This document shows positions 17,222 to 26,855 of a stretch of 64,000 nucleotides of DNA, in pieces. The stretch lies in contig NZ_CP076723.1 of NCBI RefSeq assembly GCF_018986915.1, positions 1,707,501 to 1,771,500 on the forward strand, read 5' to 3'. This stretch comes from Geomonas oryzisoli. Its GTDB lineage: Bacteria > Desulfobacterota > Desulfuromonadia > Geobacterales > Geobacteraceae. Each line of letters starts with the position of its first letter. Position 1 is the stretch's first letter. The position numbers and the translations under genes are program-made. The notes below the pieces were generated by a model. The model worked only from the letters and a program-made list of their open reading frames with translations, searched no databases and was not told where the DNA came from.

Positions 17222-17429
17222 CCTTCTCACTTGCCTGCATCTCCCTTAATATCAAGCCGAAGCCAGTGGTCTTTCCCCAGGGGGGGCACCCGCAGGTCGG
17301 TTGCTCTCCGCCTTTCCGTCTCCCCCATCCTGTTCCCCCCAGCAGGAGATGTCCTTTTACAATAGGAGCCTTATGATATCTTAATGTGGTCCGGCGGCCT
17401 GGCATTCCTGCCTGCCCCAGGAGGTACCT

Positions 17430-19067
17430 ATGAGTAAGGACGACTGGTTCGTTCAATCTGGCCGCAGCTTGACGAACTACCATCGTTTTCAGGAGCAGAT
17501 CTTTGCGGAACAGGTGGATCAACTGTATCGGCTTGCTCCATTTGGGATGTTCGCAGCGACCATCAATGCGGTACTGGTATTTTTCGTGCTGAAGGACGTG
17601 ATGCGGTTGAGTTATCTGACCACCTGGCTGGTGCTCGTGATTCTGGTGACCGCGTTGCGCTTTGTGCTTACCCTCCGCTATCTGAAAGGCAGCCGCGACC
17701 CGGCACTGGCTCAACGGTGGGCCAACAGGTTCCTGGTCGGCCTGGTAGTGGTCGGCATATGCTGGGGGGGGATCGGGGTTCTTCCCTATGAGCACGGTGT
17801 GCTGGCACACCAGGTGTTCGTCGCTTTCGTGTTGGGCGGCATGGCTGCGGGAGCGTCCACCACCTTCGCCACGGTCAGGCATGCCTATTCAGCTTTCGCC
17901 GTTCCGACGCTGGTGCCGCTCGCAGTGCACTTCATCCTGATCAACGATGCCTTTCACCTGGTCATGGCGGTCATGGTACTGGTATTCTGCCTCCTGCTGT
18001 GGCGCATTTCCGTGCACAACTACGAGCTCAACAGGACGTCGCTGCTTTTCAAGTACGAGAACCGGGAGGTCATAGAGACGCTGGAGCGGTCCAAGGAACG
18101 GGTTGATCACCTGAACGCGCAGCTGATGGCCGAAATCGGGGCGCGGGTCGTAGCCGAGGAGGAACTCCGGGCCCAACAGGAACAGCTCGAACAAGAGGTC
18201 GAGGAACGGACCGCGGCTCTGCGGGAGAGCAACGAGCTGTTGCTGAACGAGATCGAGGAGAGAAAGCAGTACGAGGCTGCCCTGCTGGAGACCGGGAAAC
18301 GCCTGGCGGTGGCCCAGCAGAACGCGGAGGCGGCCAACCGGGCCAAGACCGAGTTCCTGGCCAACATGAGCCACGAGATGCGCACGCCGCTGGCCGGGGC
18401 GCTGGGGATGATGAAACTCGTGCTCGATATGGAAATAGGAGCCGAGGAGCGAAACCTGCTCGAGATGGCGAAGCGCTCCGCCGACTCCCTGGTGCGCATC
18501 ATCTCGGACGTGCTCGACTTCTCACGCCTGGAAGCCGGCAAGATGACCTTCGAGCATAAGCCCTTCGCACTGACTGCGGTTGTGAAGTCGGCGGTGGAAG
18601 TCGTTTCCCTGGTGGCCGAGGAAAAGCGGCTGCGTCTTAGCTGGGAGGTGGACCGGATGCTGCCTGAGGTGCTGACCGGTGATGAGGGGAGGGTGCGCCA
18701 GGTGCTGGTGAATCTGCTCGGCAATGCGCTGAAATTCACCGAGCAGGGTGAGATAGAGGTGAAGGTGGGCCCGGCTGGCCAAGGAGAGGAGGGGATAATC
18801 CTGTTCTCGGTGCGCGATACCGGCATCGGCATCCCCGATGATCAGCTGGAGAGGATCTTCGGCAGGTTCACCCAGGTGGATTCGTCGTTGACCCGGCAAC
18901 ACGGCGGGACCGGGTTGGGGCTTGCCTTGACCCGGCAGATCGTGGAGAAGCTGGGAGGGCGAATCTGGGCTGAGAGCCGCGAAGGTGCAGGGAGCACCTT
19001 CTATTTCACCCTTCCTCTTACGGCGGCAGTCGACGGCCCATCGGCCGAGGATGTCGTTCCATCCTGA
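17430..19067 (+). CDS. Membrane sensor histidine kinase
   Basis: 545-aa kinase. Residues about 30-195 hold six or so hydrophobic helices with no large periplasmic loop, so the signal may be membrane-borne. A long coiled coil follows (about 210-300, many Glu/Gln/Arg heptads). HisKA has His315 in ANMSHEMRTPL. HATPase_c has the N box (LVNLLGNALKFTEQG), G1 (VRDTGIGIPDDQ) and G2 (GGTGLGLALTRQ). It has no receiver of its own. Good ribosome site CCAGGAGG precedes ATG 17430. The neighbouring receiver-only protein is the obvious partner. Function is unassigned. Confidence 0.9.
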   Translation: MSKDDWFVQSGRSLTNYHRFQEQIFAEQVDQLYRLAPFGMFAATINAVLVFFVLKDVMRLSYLTTWLVLVILVTALRFVLTLRYLKGSRDPALAQRWANRFLVGLVVVGICWGGIGVLPYEHGVLAHQVFVAFVLGGMAAGASTTFATVRHAYSAFAVPTLVPLAVHFILINDAFHLVMAVMVLVFCLLLWRISVHNYELNRTSLLFKYENREVIETLERSKERVDHLNAQLMAEIGARVVAEEELRAQQEQLEQEVEERTAALRESNELLLNEIEERKQYEAALLETGKRLAVAQQNAEAANRAKTEFLANMSHEMRTPLAGALGMMKLVLDMEIGAEERNLLEMAKRSADSLVRIISDVLDFSRLEAGKMTFEHKPFALTAVVKSAVEVVSLVAEEKRLRLSWEVDRMLPEVLTGDEGRVRQVLVNLLGNALKFTEQGEIEVKVGPAGQGEEGIILFSVRDTGIGIPDDQLERIFGRFTQVDSSLTRQHGGTGLGLALTRQIVEKLGGRIWAESREGAGSTFYFTLPLTAAVDGPSAEDVVPS

Positions 19068-19136
19068 GCACACCTTCCGCGAGCGGTGTCCCTTGCCGGG
19101 TGCTCATCTCGCCTGCTCGTTACCTGCCACGATTGA

Positions 19137-21266
19137 TCAACGTTCCCCGAAACGCATCGCAACCTTTTGCTGCGCGCTCTCCTGGTTTTCCTTGGGTGCC
19201 ACCTTCTGCTGTTCCGCCTGCTTGAACGGGGGGAGGCGATACAGCCTCTGGTACATCTGCATGCTGCTCACCACCTTCTTGACGTACTCGCGGGTTTCCC
19301 GGAACGGGATGCTTTCCACGAACTCGTCCTGGGGAAGATCCCCGTAGGCTTTCTGCCAGCGCTTCACGTTGCCTGAACCCGCGTTGTAGGCGGCTACGGT
19401 CAGGGTGAGGTTCCGGTCGTACAGCTCCAACAGGTCCTTCAGGTGGCGCGTGCCCAGCTTGATGTTCAGGTCGGGGCTGGTGAGCCGTTTGGAGCCGCCC
19501 TTGGACATCGCCTCGGCGGTCTCGGGCATGATCTGCATCAGGCCGACCGCACCCACCGGCGAAAGGGCGGCCGGGAAGTAGTTGCTCTCGGTGCGCATCA
19601 CCGCGTACACCAGGCTCTCCGGCACCGCGTGGGCCGCCGCGTTCTTGGCGACGTCGTCGCGGTAAGCCAGGGGATAAGTGACACCGAGGACGGTGCCGTT
19701 GTCCTTGTCGCCGCGCCTGGGTTTCTCGTTGGCCATGGTATGGTAGGCGCCGTTATAGTTGCCCATCTCCAGGTACAGTCTCGCGATCCCCGCCGGGTTC
19801 TTCCCCTTCTTGGAAAGAGAGAGTTCGCGGGCGGCCTCTTCGAAGAGCCCCAGGGCGATCAGCGCCTTCTCGCGCTCGAAACCGGACGGCAGGGGGAGCG
19901 CTTCCGCCATGTTCTTCGGGGGCTGCGGCAGCGAATCTCCCGCCTGGAACTGGTTGCTGATCAGGGCGTAGTACCCCAGGGGGAACTCGGTGCCGAGGGT
20001 GGTCAACGCCGCCTGGGCCCCCTTTTCGTCGCCGGTCCTGGCGAGAGTCCGGGCGAGCCAGTAAAGCGCCTTGTCCCGGAGGTCCTCGCGGTCGGCGAGC
20101 TTCCTGAACTGGGCGGCGGCCTCCTGGTAGTCACGGGCCTGGTAGCTGCACCAGGCCGCTTCCCACGGCACGTTGCCGTTTTTCTGGCTGGGTGCCATGG
20201 CCAGGTACTTCCTGAACAGCGGTACCGCTTCACTCCAGTGCCTTTGGAATCGTTTCAGGTAGGCGGCTTCCAGCATCGCCTCCTGGGCCACGGCGCCCGC
20301 TTTGGGGTCCTGGGCCAGCTTAAGGAAGAGCTGGAAGGCTTCGTCCCCCTTACCGGTTTTGTCGAGGGTGCGCGCCAGCCAGAGATCCGCCTCGGCGTTG
20401 GCGGGCAACGAGCCGAAGGTGCTTTGCGCCTGCTGATAACGCTTCGAGCGGTACAGGGACTGCCCCTTCTTGAACTTCACCTTGCGGGCGAACTCCTCGT
20501 TTTCGCCGCTGAGCGGGATCTCGGCGTAGGCCTCGGCCGCTTTCAGGTGGCGACCGAGGTTGGACAGGGTGCCGGCGCGCTTGTAGAGTTCGGCGCTGGT
20601 GTAGGGTTCGGTCTTGACCCCTGCCGCGGCGAGACTCTGCAGCTCCAGCGCTGCCTTGTCGCCGTAAGGCGAGGCGGGGTAGACCAGGTAGATGTTGCGC
20701 AGCACGGCCGCGGCTGCCGCGGTGTCGCCCAGCTTCACCTTGCACAGCGCGGAACCGAAGATGGCCGAGATGGAGTCGTTGCCGGAGGGGTAGCGTTCCA
20801 CGAAGGTGGCGTAGCTTTGCTGTGCTTCCTTGGGGTAACCGGCCGCCGCGAGGGTGTCGGCGTAGAGGATCAGGGCCTGGCGCGCCAGGCGGCTGTCTGC
20901 GTGGTCCTTGAGCAGTTTGTACAGGGGAGGGAGTGCCTGATCGTGGCGCTGCAGTTTGGAAAGGGCGAGTCCCTGGTAGTAGAGGGCGTAATCGGCCAGC
21001 AGCGGGTATCCATCGGCCGCAGCCGGGAGCTGTGCCGCGGTCTCTTCCCACTGCTCCATCTTGGCCGCGGCCATTCCCGTCATGAAGGAGCGCAGCGCCG
21101 GATCGTTGATGGTAAGGGCGGCGTCGTGGGCCCCGCGGAAATCCTTGACTTGCATGCGCTGGGCGGCTGCGCTGAGCGAGGTGTCGGGCTTGTTGAGGTT
21201 GACGGCTGAGGCGGGAAGGGTGGCGTACAACACGATCGCTGCTGCTGCAATGGTACGGCAAAACAT
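19137..21266 (-). CDS. slt: Soluble lytic murein transglycosylase
   Basis: Periplasmic enzyme that cleaves peptidoglycan to 1,6-anhydro-muropeptides. 709 aa: signal peptide (1-22, cleavage near ASA), a long superhelical TPR-like U domain (about 40-500), then a C-terminal SLT catalytic domain with Glu560 in VMRTESNYFPAALSPVGAVG, LMQIMPETA and the AYNAGSGNVKRW motif. This is the Slt70 layout, somewhat longer than the E. coli protein. It is transcribed alone and converges with the histidine kinase gene; the 69-bp gap between them shows no strong terminator. Confidence 0.95.
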   Translation of the reverse strand: MFCRTIAAAAIVLYATLPASAVNLNKPDTSLSAAAQRMQVKDFRGAHDAALTINDPALRSFMTGMAAAKMEQWEETAAQLPAAADGYPLLADYALYYQGLALSKLQRHDQALPPLYKLLKDHADSRLARQALILYADTLAAAGYPKEAQQSYATFVERYPSGNDSISAIFGSALCKVKLGDTAAAAAVLRNIYLVYPASPYGDKAALELQSLAAAGVKTEPYTSAELYKRAGTLSNLGRHLKAAEAYAEIPLSGENEEFARKVKFKKGQSLYRSKRYQQAQSTFGSLPANAEADLWLARTLDKTGKGDEAFQLFLKLAQDPKAGAVAQEAMLEAAYLKRFQRHWSEAVPLFRKYLAMAPSQKNGNVPWEAAWCSYQARDYQEAAAQFRKLADREDLRDKALYWLARTLARTGDEKGAQAALTTLGTEFPLGYYALISNQFQAGDSLPQPPKNMAEALPLPSGFEREKALIALGLFEEAARELSLSKKGKNPAGIARLYLEMGNYNGAYHTMANEKPRRGDKDNGTVLGVTYPLAYRDDVAKNAAAHAVPESLVYAVMRTESNYFPAALSPVGAVGLMQIMPETAEAMSKGGSKRLTSPDLNIKLGTRHLKDLLELYDRNLTLTVAAYNAGSGNVKRWQKAYGDLPQDEFVESIPFRETREYVKKVVSSMQMYQRLYRLPPFKQAEQQKVAPKENQESAQQKVAMRFGER

Positions 21267-21337
21267 GGCTACTCCCTGTCGTTACAAAGGCTAACCCGTA
21301 TTTGTACCGAAGCGCAGCGCAAAAGGCAATGCAAAAG

Positions 21338-21488
21338 CAATTGACAATTGACAATGGATAATTGGCAATGAAATCGATCCGCCGCCACACGCGCATCTCC
21401 TCCCCACGTCGCCGGATTCGTCCCCCTGGAGGGGGAACCGCGCCGAGGCGGCGCACGTTGTCAATTGTCAATTGTCCATTGTCAATTG
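21338..21488. repeat. Array-bounded inverted-repeat element B (CAATTGA heptamers)
   Basis: Left arm 21338-21370: CAATTGA, CAATTGA, CAATGGA, TAATTGG, CAATG. Right arm 21458-21488: TTGTCAA, TTGTCAA, TTGTCCA, TTGTCAA, TTG, the inverted form. The core has nested complementary pairs, CGCCGCC (21380-21386) with GGCGGCG (21447-21453) and TCCCCCT/AGGGGGA (21421-21436), so the whole 151 bp could form one long hairpin. It fills half of the 301-bp slt-rnr gap; I see no other feature there apart from whatever divergent promoters it must hold. Confidence 0.8.
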
Positions 21489-21567
21489 GTCCGTCTTGAC
21501 TTTCGGATGCCCCTTCTGCATTATCCAACGATGTTGATTTCACTATGGTTCGCGGAAGGGTTCTGCT

Positions 21568-23781
21568 ATGCGCAAAGGTAAAGACGCGATTTTGAGGCTG
21601 CTCGGCAAAGGGGAGCCGGTACCGTACCGGCAGATGCTGAAGGCCCTCAACGTCTCCCGGCACGAGCGGGGGCGCCTGGACGACCTGCTCGATTACCTGG
21701 TGGAGACGGGGGAGATCGCCAAGCTTCCCGGGCGGATCTATACGGTGGCTGGGGCGGGTGACACCGTGCGCGGCAAGCTCTCCACCCACCGGGACGGCTA
21801 CGGTTTCGTCATGCCCGAGGACGGCGGCGAAGACCTCTTCGTTCCAGCGCGCTACCTCGCTGAATATATGAACGGCGACATCGTCGAGGCGCAGGTGGTG
21901 TCGACCAGGCGCGACGGCAAGCGGGAAGGGCGCGTGACGGCCCTCGTGCAGCGCGGCGTCACCGAGATCGTCGGTCGCTTCGAGGCGGTCGGCAAGGGGG
22001 GGAGGGTGATACCCGACGACCCCAAGCTCGGGCGCGACCTGTTCGTCACCCCGGGGGCCGCCGGCGGCGCCTCCAAAGCCAAGACCGGACAGATCGTGCT
22101 GGCGGCGATCACCTCGTACCCGTCCGGCGCCCGGCCGCTCGAGGGACGCATCGTCGAGGTGCTGGGCGAGGCGGACGACCCCGAGGTGGAAGCACTCACC
22201 GTGATCAAGAAGTACGAGCTCCCGAACGTCTTCGACGCCAAGGTCATGGCGGAGGCGGAGCAACAGCCTCAGGAGGTGACCGATGAGGCACGCCAGGGGC
22301 GCGTCGACCTGCGCGAGAGGTTGACCGTGACCATCGACGGCGAGACCGCCCGCGACTTCGACGACGCGGTTTCCGTGGCGCGCGAGGGTGACAAGATCCG
22401 GCTCTGGGTTTCCATCGCCGACGTCTCGCATTACGTCGTGGAAGGCTCCCGCCTGGACACCGAGGCCTACCTGCGCGGCACCTCGGTCTATTTCCCGGAT
22501 CGCTGCATCCCGATGCTCCCCGAGCAGCTCTCCAACGGCATCTGTTCGCTGAACCCCCAGGTGGAGCGGCTTACCATGACCGCGGAGATGCTTTTCGACG
22601 CGGCCGGTGCCCGGGTGGAGCAGAAGTTCTACACCAGCGTGATCAAGAGCGCGGCGCGACTCACCTACACCACCGTGAAGAAGATCCTGGTGGACCAGGA
22701 TGCCGAGGCGATCGAGGCGAACCGGCACCTGGTCGCGGACCTCAAGGTGATGGAGGATCTGTCCCTCAGGCTGAATGCGGTGCGCAAGGGAAGGGGGAGC
22801 ATCGATTTCGATCTTCCCGAACCGCAGATCGTTCTCGACCTGCAGGGGGAGACCACGGCCATCGTGCGCGCCGAGAGGAACCTCGCCCACCGCATCATCG
22901 AGGAGTTCATGCTGGCGGCGAACGAGGCGGTGGCCCATTTCCTGGAGACGACCCCCGTGCCGTCGCTGTACCGCATCCACGAGAACCCCGATCCGGTCAA
23001 GCTGCAGGACCTCTCCGAATTCGTCTTCGGTTTCGGCTACATCCTCAAGGTGATGGACGAGAAGGTGAGCCCAGTAGCCCTGCAGAAGCTCCTCGCCGAA
23101 GTGGCGGGGAAGCCCGAGGAGCGGCTCATCAACGAGGTGCTTCTGCGCTGCATGAAACAGGCCCGCTACAGCGCGGAAAACCTGGGCCACTTCGGCCTGG
23201 CCGCCTCGTCCTACACCCACTTCACCTCTCCGATACGGCGCTACCCGGACCTCGTGGTGCACCGTATCCTGAAGCGGGTGCTCTCCGGGAAGATGAAGGG
23301 GGTGGACAAGGACCGTCTGGAGGCGCGGCTCCCGGAGACGGCGCTGCACACCAGCAAGCGCGAACGCGTCGCCATGGAGGCCGAGCGCGAGATGGTCGAC
23401 CTGAAGAAGATGCAGTTCATGCGGGACAAGATCGGGGAGGAGTACGACGGCTACATCACCGGCGTCGCCCCCTTCGGCCTGTTCGTCGAGCTCATCGATC
23501 TCTTCGTCGAGGGGATGGTTCCGGTCGCGACACTCCCCCAGGACTACTACGTGCACCTTGAGAAGAGCCACGCCCTGGTGGGGGAGCGAAGCCGCGCCAT
23601 GTACCGCATCGCCGACAAGATCAGGGTGAAGGTGGCGGCGGTGAGCGAGCCGCGCAAGCAGGTGGAGTTCGCCCTGGTGGGCACCCTGGAAAAGCGGCCC
23701 ATCGAGCCGATCGCGGACGTGCGCAACGCCTACCAGCGCATCCCCATCAAGGGGAAACGTCCCAAGCCCAGACGCCGCTGA
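21568..23781 (+). CDS. rnr: Ribonuclease R (RNB/S1 exoribonuclease)
   Basis: Processive 3'-5' exoribonuclease that degrades structured RNA. 737 aa: N-terminal winged helix (about 1-60), two cold-shock domains (about 65-240), the RNB catalytic domain with the metal-binding ARDFDDAVSV motif (Asp263, Asp265, Asp266), YTHFTSPIRRYPDLVVHR, and a C-terminal S1 domain (about 640-720) ending in a basic KGKRPKPRRR tail. This is the RNase R order. It is preceded by a repeat element and followed by tatC under what looks like a separate promoter. Confidence 0.95.
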   Translation: MRKGKDAILRLLGKGEPVPYRQMLKALNVSRHERGRLDDLLDYLVETGEIAKLPGRIYTVAGAGDTVRGKLSTHRDGYGFVMPEDGGEDLFVPARYLAEYMNGDIVEAQVVSTRRDGKREGRVTALVQRGVTEIVGRFEAVGKGGRVIPDDPKLGRDLFVTPGAAGGASKAKTGQIVLAAITSYPSGARPLEGRIVEVLGEADDPEVEALTVIKKYELPNVFDAKVMAEAEQQPQEVTDEARQGRVDLRERLTVTIDGETARDFDDAVSVAREGDKIRLWVSIADVSHYVVEGSRLDTEAYLRGTSVYFPDRCIPMLPEQLSNGICSLNPQVERLTMTAEMLFDAAGARVEQKFYTSVIKSAARLTYTTVKKILVDQDAEAIEANRHLVADLKVMEDLSLRLNAVRKGRGSIDFDLPEPQIVLDLQGETTAIVRAERNLAHRIIEEFMLAANEAVAHFLETTPVPSLYRIHENPDPVKLQDLSEFVFGFGYILKVMDEKVSPVALQKLLAEVAGKPEERLINEVLLRCMKQARYSAENLGHFGLAASSYTHFTSPIRRYPDLVVHRILKRVLSGKMKGVDKDRLEARLPETALHTSKRERVAMEAEREMVDLKKMQFMRDKIGEEYDGYITGVAPFGLFVELIDLFVEGMVPVATLPQDYYVHLEKSHALVGERSRAMYRIADKIRVKVAAVSEPRKQVEFALVGTLEKRPIEPIADVRNAYQRIPIKGKRPKPRRR

Positions 23782-23787
23782 AAGCTG

Positions 23788-23817
23788 TTGCGCTGGCTTT
23801 CTTCGCTGTGGTATAGA
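23788..23817 (+). promoter_or_regulatory. Possible sigma-70 promoter for tatC
   Basis: TTGCGC (23788-23793), an 18-bp spacer and TATAGA (23812-23817) lie 45 bp before tatC in an otherwise short gap. Match to consensus is moderate. Confidence 0.45.
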
Positions 23818-23862
23818 ATTAGTTTGGGCTCTACGCGCCATTAATTAGGAGAAACAAGTTTT

Positions 23863-24711
23863 ATGGTTCAAGAAAAGGTACTGCCGTTCATGGAGCACCT
23901 GGTAGAACTCCGGAAGCGGCTTATCGTTTGCGTGTTCGCCATCATCATAGGCATGGGGGTCGCCTGGAACTTTTCCACGGACCTCTTGAAGTTCGTGGAG
24001 CAGCCGCTCACCGGCAAGACCTACCTGTCCGATATCAAGAAATCCCTCTACGAAAAGGTGAAGCAGAGCTACCCGGAGGCGTACCAGCGCATGAAGCTGG
24101 GCGAGGAGCACGCCGTCGTGGAAAAGCAGCGCATGCTGAACTACAGCGCGCCGCTGGAGCCGTTCTTCGTGCAGTGCAAGATCTCCATGCTGGCCGGCCT
24201 GGTCATCGTGCTCCCGGTCCTTTTCCACCAGTTCTGGCTCTTCGTGGCGCCGGGGCTGACGCGCAAGGAGCGGCGGCTGGTGGTTCCCTTCGTCACCACG
24301 GCCTCGCTCGCCTTCTGCGCGGGGGCGATGTTCTTCCTGATCATCATCTGGCCGGTGATCATCAACTTCTCGCTCTCCTACGAGGCGAGTGGGTTGCAAA
24401 GCTGGTACAACATCTCGGCCTACATCAACTTCTGCCTGCGCCTGATCCTGATGTTCGGGCTCATCTTCGAACTCCCGATCCTTGCGCTGCTTTTGGCCCG
24501 CTTCGGCATCGTCAACTACCGCATGCTCGCCACGCGCAGAAAGTACGCGCTCCTGGCAAGCTCCATCGTCGCCGCCTTCCACGCTGACCTGGTGACCATG
24601 TTCGTCATCATGATCCCGCTCTATCTCATGTACGAGATCAGCATCTGGGTCGCGCTCGTCTTCGGGAAGAAGAAAGCACCCAAGGCGGATGTCGAGCCGG
24701 TCGAGGCCTGA
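23863..24711 (+). CDS. tatC: Sec-independent protein translocase subunit TatC
   Basis: Twin-arginine signal peptide receptor and core of the Tat translocon, inner membrane. 282 aa with six helices; the conserved cytoplasmic N-terminus FMEHLVELRKRL carries the family HLxELRxRL motif. The first periplasmic loop is longer than in E. coli (about residues 42-105, charged and Lys-rich), as in other Deltaproteobacteria. A C-terminal hydrophilic tail ends the protein. No tatA/tatB is adjacent in this window. AGGAGAAAC precedes ATG 23863. Confidence 0.94.
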   Translation: MVQEKVLPFMEHLVELRKRLIVCVFAIIIGMGVAWNFSTDLLKFVEQPLTGKTYLSDIKKSLYEKVKQSYPEAYQRMKLGEEHAVVEKQRMLNYSAPLEPFFVQCKISMLAGLVIVLPVLFHQFWLFVAPGLTRKERRLVVPFVTTASLAFCAGAMFFLIIIWPVIINFSLSYEASGLQSWYNISAYINFCLRLILMFGLIFELPILALLLARFGIVNYRMLATRRKYALLASSIVAAFHADLVTMFVIMIPLYLMYEISIWVALVFGKKKAPKADVEPVEA

Positions 24712-24726
24712 GGGACAGTTCCGTTC

Positions 24727-25710
24727 ATGGTCATTTTCAGAAGCGTCTCGGAAATCAAGGGGAAACTGCGCCGCCCGGTGGTCACCATCGGCAACTTCGA
24801 CGGCGTGCATCTCGGGCACCGCGAGATCTTCCGCAGGGTGAGGGAAATCGCCCGCGAGATCGACGGCGTTTCCGTGGTGATCACCTTCGTGCCGCATCCT
24901 CTCAAGGTGGTGGCGGCACACAGGGAGGTGCGGCTGATCACCACCAGTCAGGAGAAGGACGCACTCATCGAGGGCTCCGGCATCGACTACCTGCTGGAGA
25001 TCCCGTTCGATCAGGCCTTCGCCTCGATACCCGCGGCTGAATTCGTGCAGCGGGTACTGGTCGACGCGATCGGCCTCGAGCGGCTGGTGATCGGTTACGA
25101 CTACGCCTTCGGTCGGGGCAGGGAAGGGGACGTGGGGCTTTTGAGGGAGCTGGGTACCCGCTTCGGCTACAGCGTCGAGGAGCTGCAGCCCATTTCCGAC
25201 GGCGCCACGGTCTACAGCTCCACCGCGGTCCGCAGGCTGGTGAGCGCCGGCGACGTTTCCGCCGCCTCGCTGCTGCTGGGACGGCATTTCTCGGTCACCG
25301 GGAAGGTGGTGCACGGCCATGAACGCGGACGCGGCCTCGGCTTTCCCACCGCCAACATCGAGACGGAAAAGGACCTGATCCCGTCGGTCGGCGTTTACGC
25401 GGTCAAGGTCTGCCTCGGGGAACGGCTCCTGGACGGCGCCTGCAACATCGGCCCGAACCCGACCTTTGGCAACGACCGCCTTTCCATCGAGGTGTTCCTG
25501 CTCGATTTCGACGGGGACCTGTATGGCAGAGAAATCACCCTTTTCTTCATCGAACGGCTGCGCGGCGAGAAGCGCTTTGCCGGCCTCGATGAACTCAAAG
25601 CGGCCATCGCATCCGATGTGGAGCGCTGCCGCGAGATCCTCCGGCTGGCACGGCCGGTTGCGTCGGAAAGCGGCGGCGACTGGGATTGCATGGCGCCGGC
25701 AAAGCGTTGA
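24727..25710 (+). CDS. ribF: Bifunctional riboflavin kinase / FAD synthetase
   Basis: Makes FMN and then FAD from riboflavin. 327 aa: N-terminal FMN adenylyltransferase domain with the nucleotidyltransferase motif TIGNFDGVHLGHREIF (about 19-34), and a C-terminal flavokinase domain with TGKVVHGHERGRGLGFPTANI (about 192-212) and NIGPNPTFG. Normal length. It starts 15 bp after tatC and probably shares its transcript; the supply of flavin to Tat-exported and respiratory flavoproteins would fit but is only inference. Confidence 0.95.
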   Translation: MVIFRSVSEIKGKLRRPVVTIGNFDGVHLGHREIFRRVREIAREIDGVSVVITFVPHPLKVVAAHREVRLITTSQEKDALIEGSGIDYLLEIPFDQAFASIPAAEFVQRVLVDAIGLERLVIGYDYAFGRGREGDVGLLRELGTRFGYSVEELQPISDGATVYSSTAVRRLVSAGDVSAASLLLGRHFSVTGKVVHGHERGRGLGFPTANIETEKDLIPSVGVYAVKVCLGERLLDGACNIGPNPTFGNDRLSIEVFLLDFDGDLYGREITLFFIERLRGEKRFAGLDELKAAIASDVERCREILRLARPVASESGGDWDCMAPAKR

Positions 25711-25725
25711 CGGGGAAACGTTAAA

Positions 25726-25755
25726 GGGGACAGGCACCTGACGGAGCCAGTCCCC
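25726..25755. repeat. REP-like imperfect palindrome, family 2, copy 3
   Basis: GGGGACAGGCACCTG with one extra A, then CGGAGCCAGTCCCC, otherwise identical to the pair at 10866-10938. It is followed by two more short CCAGTCCCC repeats (to about 25778). It fills the 116-bp ribF gap. Confidence 0.8.
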
Positions 25756-25826
25756 CTGCCAGTCCCCGCCAGTCCCCTGCCGGCACCGCGCGGTGACCGG
25801 CAAGACCCCAGAAGACAGGAGCGAGA

Positions 25827-26855
25827 TTGTTCACAGGAAAAACAGATAAAAAGCTCTTGTTCGGCCTTGCCATCAGCGCGCTCTGCCTCTTCTTTCTCTT
25901 CCGCAAGATCGATTTCCACAAGATGGCCGACGCCTTTGCCGGGCTGGACTACCGCTACCTGGTGCCGGCGCTGCTGCTCACCTTCGTCAGCTATTACCTG
26001 CGCGCCGTGCGCTGGAAATTCCTGCTGCTCCCCATCAAGAAAACCAGCATGGGCAACCTGTTCCCTTCCACCCTGATCGGTTACATGGCCAACAACCTGC
26101 TGCCGGCCCGGCTGGGGGAGCTGGTGCGCGCATATTCGCTGGGGAACAAGGAAGGAATCGATACCAGCGCCGTGTTCGCCTCGCTGGTCCTGGACCGTCT
26201 TTGTGACGGCTTCACCGTCCTTTTGGTGCTGCTGATCACCTTCTTCACCATCAGGCTCCCGGCCGGGATGGAAGGGATCCAGCACGGTCTGGTCACCGGC
26301 GGCTACATCACCTTCGCGCTGTACGTGGGCGTGCTCACCTTTCTCTTCCTGCTCAGGCGGCACACCGAGTTCACCCTCGGCATCGTGGCGCGCCTGGTGC
26401 GCCCGATCGCGCCGCACCTGGCCGAGAAGATCGAGGCCATGCTCCGCTCCTTCATTTCCGGCATCCGTTTCCCTGGCGACGTCGGCGGCGTCATCGGCAT
26501 CCTGGTCAGCTCGTTGCTGATCTGGTTCACCGCGATCTGGCCCGTCGACCTGATGCTGCGGGCCTTCGGCGTCGTGCTCCCCGCGACGGCCGCCATGTTC
26601 ATCATGGTGTTCCTGGTCTTCGCGGTCATGGTGCCGGCATCTCCGGGCTTCATCGGGACCCACCATCTGGCTTGCGTCACCGCCTTATCCGCCTTCCAGA
26701 TCGGGAGCGAGCGGGCGCTCAGCATCGCGATCGTGATCCATGCCATGGGCTTTTTCCCCGTGACCCTCGCGGGCCTTGGCTGCCTGTGGCGGGACAAACT
26801 TTCCATCAAGAACATCAGCGAAAATACCTCTCAGGAGCAACTGCGTGAACAATAA
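25827..26855 (+). CDS. Flippase-like integral membrane protein (LPG synthase TM / UPF0104 family)
   Basis: 342 aa with seven or eight hydrophobic helices. The family segment NNLLPARLGELVRAYSLG is at residues 89-106. Members of this family (AglD2-like, MprF transmembrane domain) are thought to move lipid-linked molecules across the membrane; the soluble aminoacyl-transferase domain of MprF is absent here. TTG start at 25827 with CAGGAGCGAG upstream. It overlaps the DUF2723 gene by 11 bp, so the two are coupled. The pair may handle lipid-linked sugars, which is inference. Confidence 0.85.
   Translation: MFTGKTDKKLLFGLAISALCLFFLFRKIDFHKMADAFAGLDYRYLVPALLLTFVSYYLRAVRWKFLLLPIKKTSMGNLFPSTLIGYMANNLLPARLGELVRAYSLGNKEGIDTSAVFASLVLDRLCDGFTVLLVLLITFFTIRLPAGMEGIQHGLVTGGYITFALYVGVLTFLFLLRRHTEFTLGIVARLVRPIAPHLAEKIEAMLRSFISGIRFPGDVGGVIGILVSSLLIWFTAIWPVDLMLRAFGVVLPATAAMFIMVFLVFAVMVPASPGFIGTHHLACVTALSAFQIGSERALSIAIVIHAMGFFPVTLAGLGCLWRDKLSIKNISENTSQEQLREQ

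Noticed and set aside
21338-21488. Heptamer arrays as a CRISPR array
   Set aside because: Units are 7 bp with no spacers and arms are inverted; no cas genes nearby.
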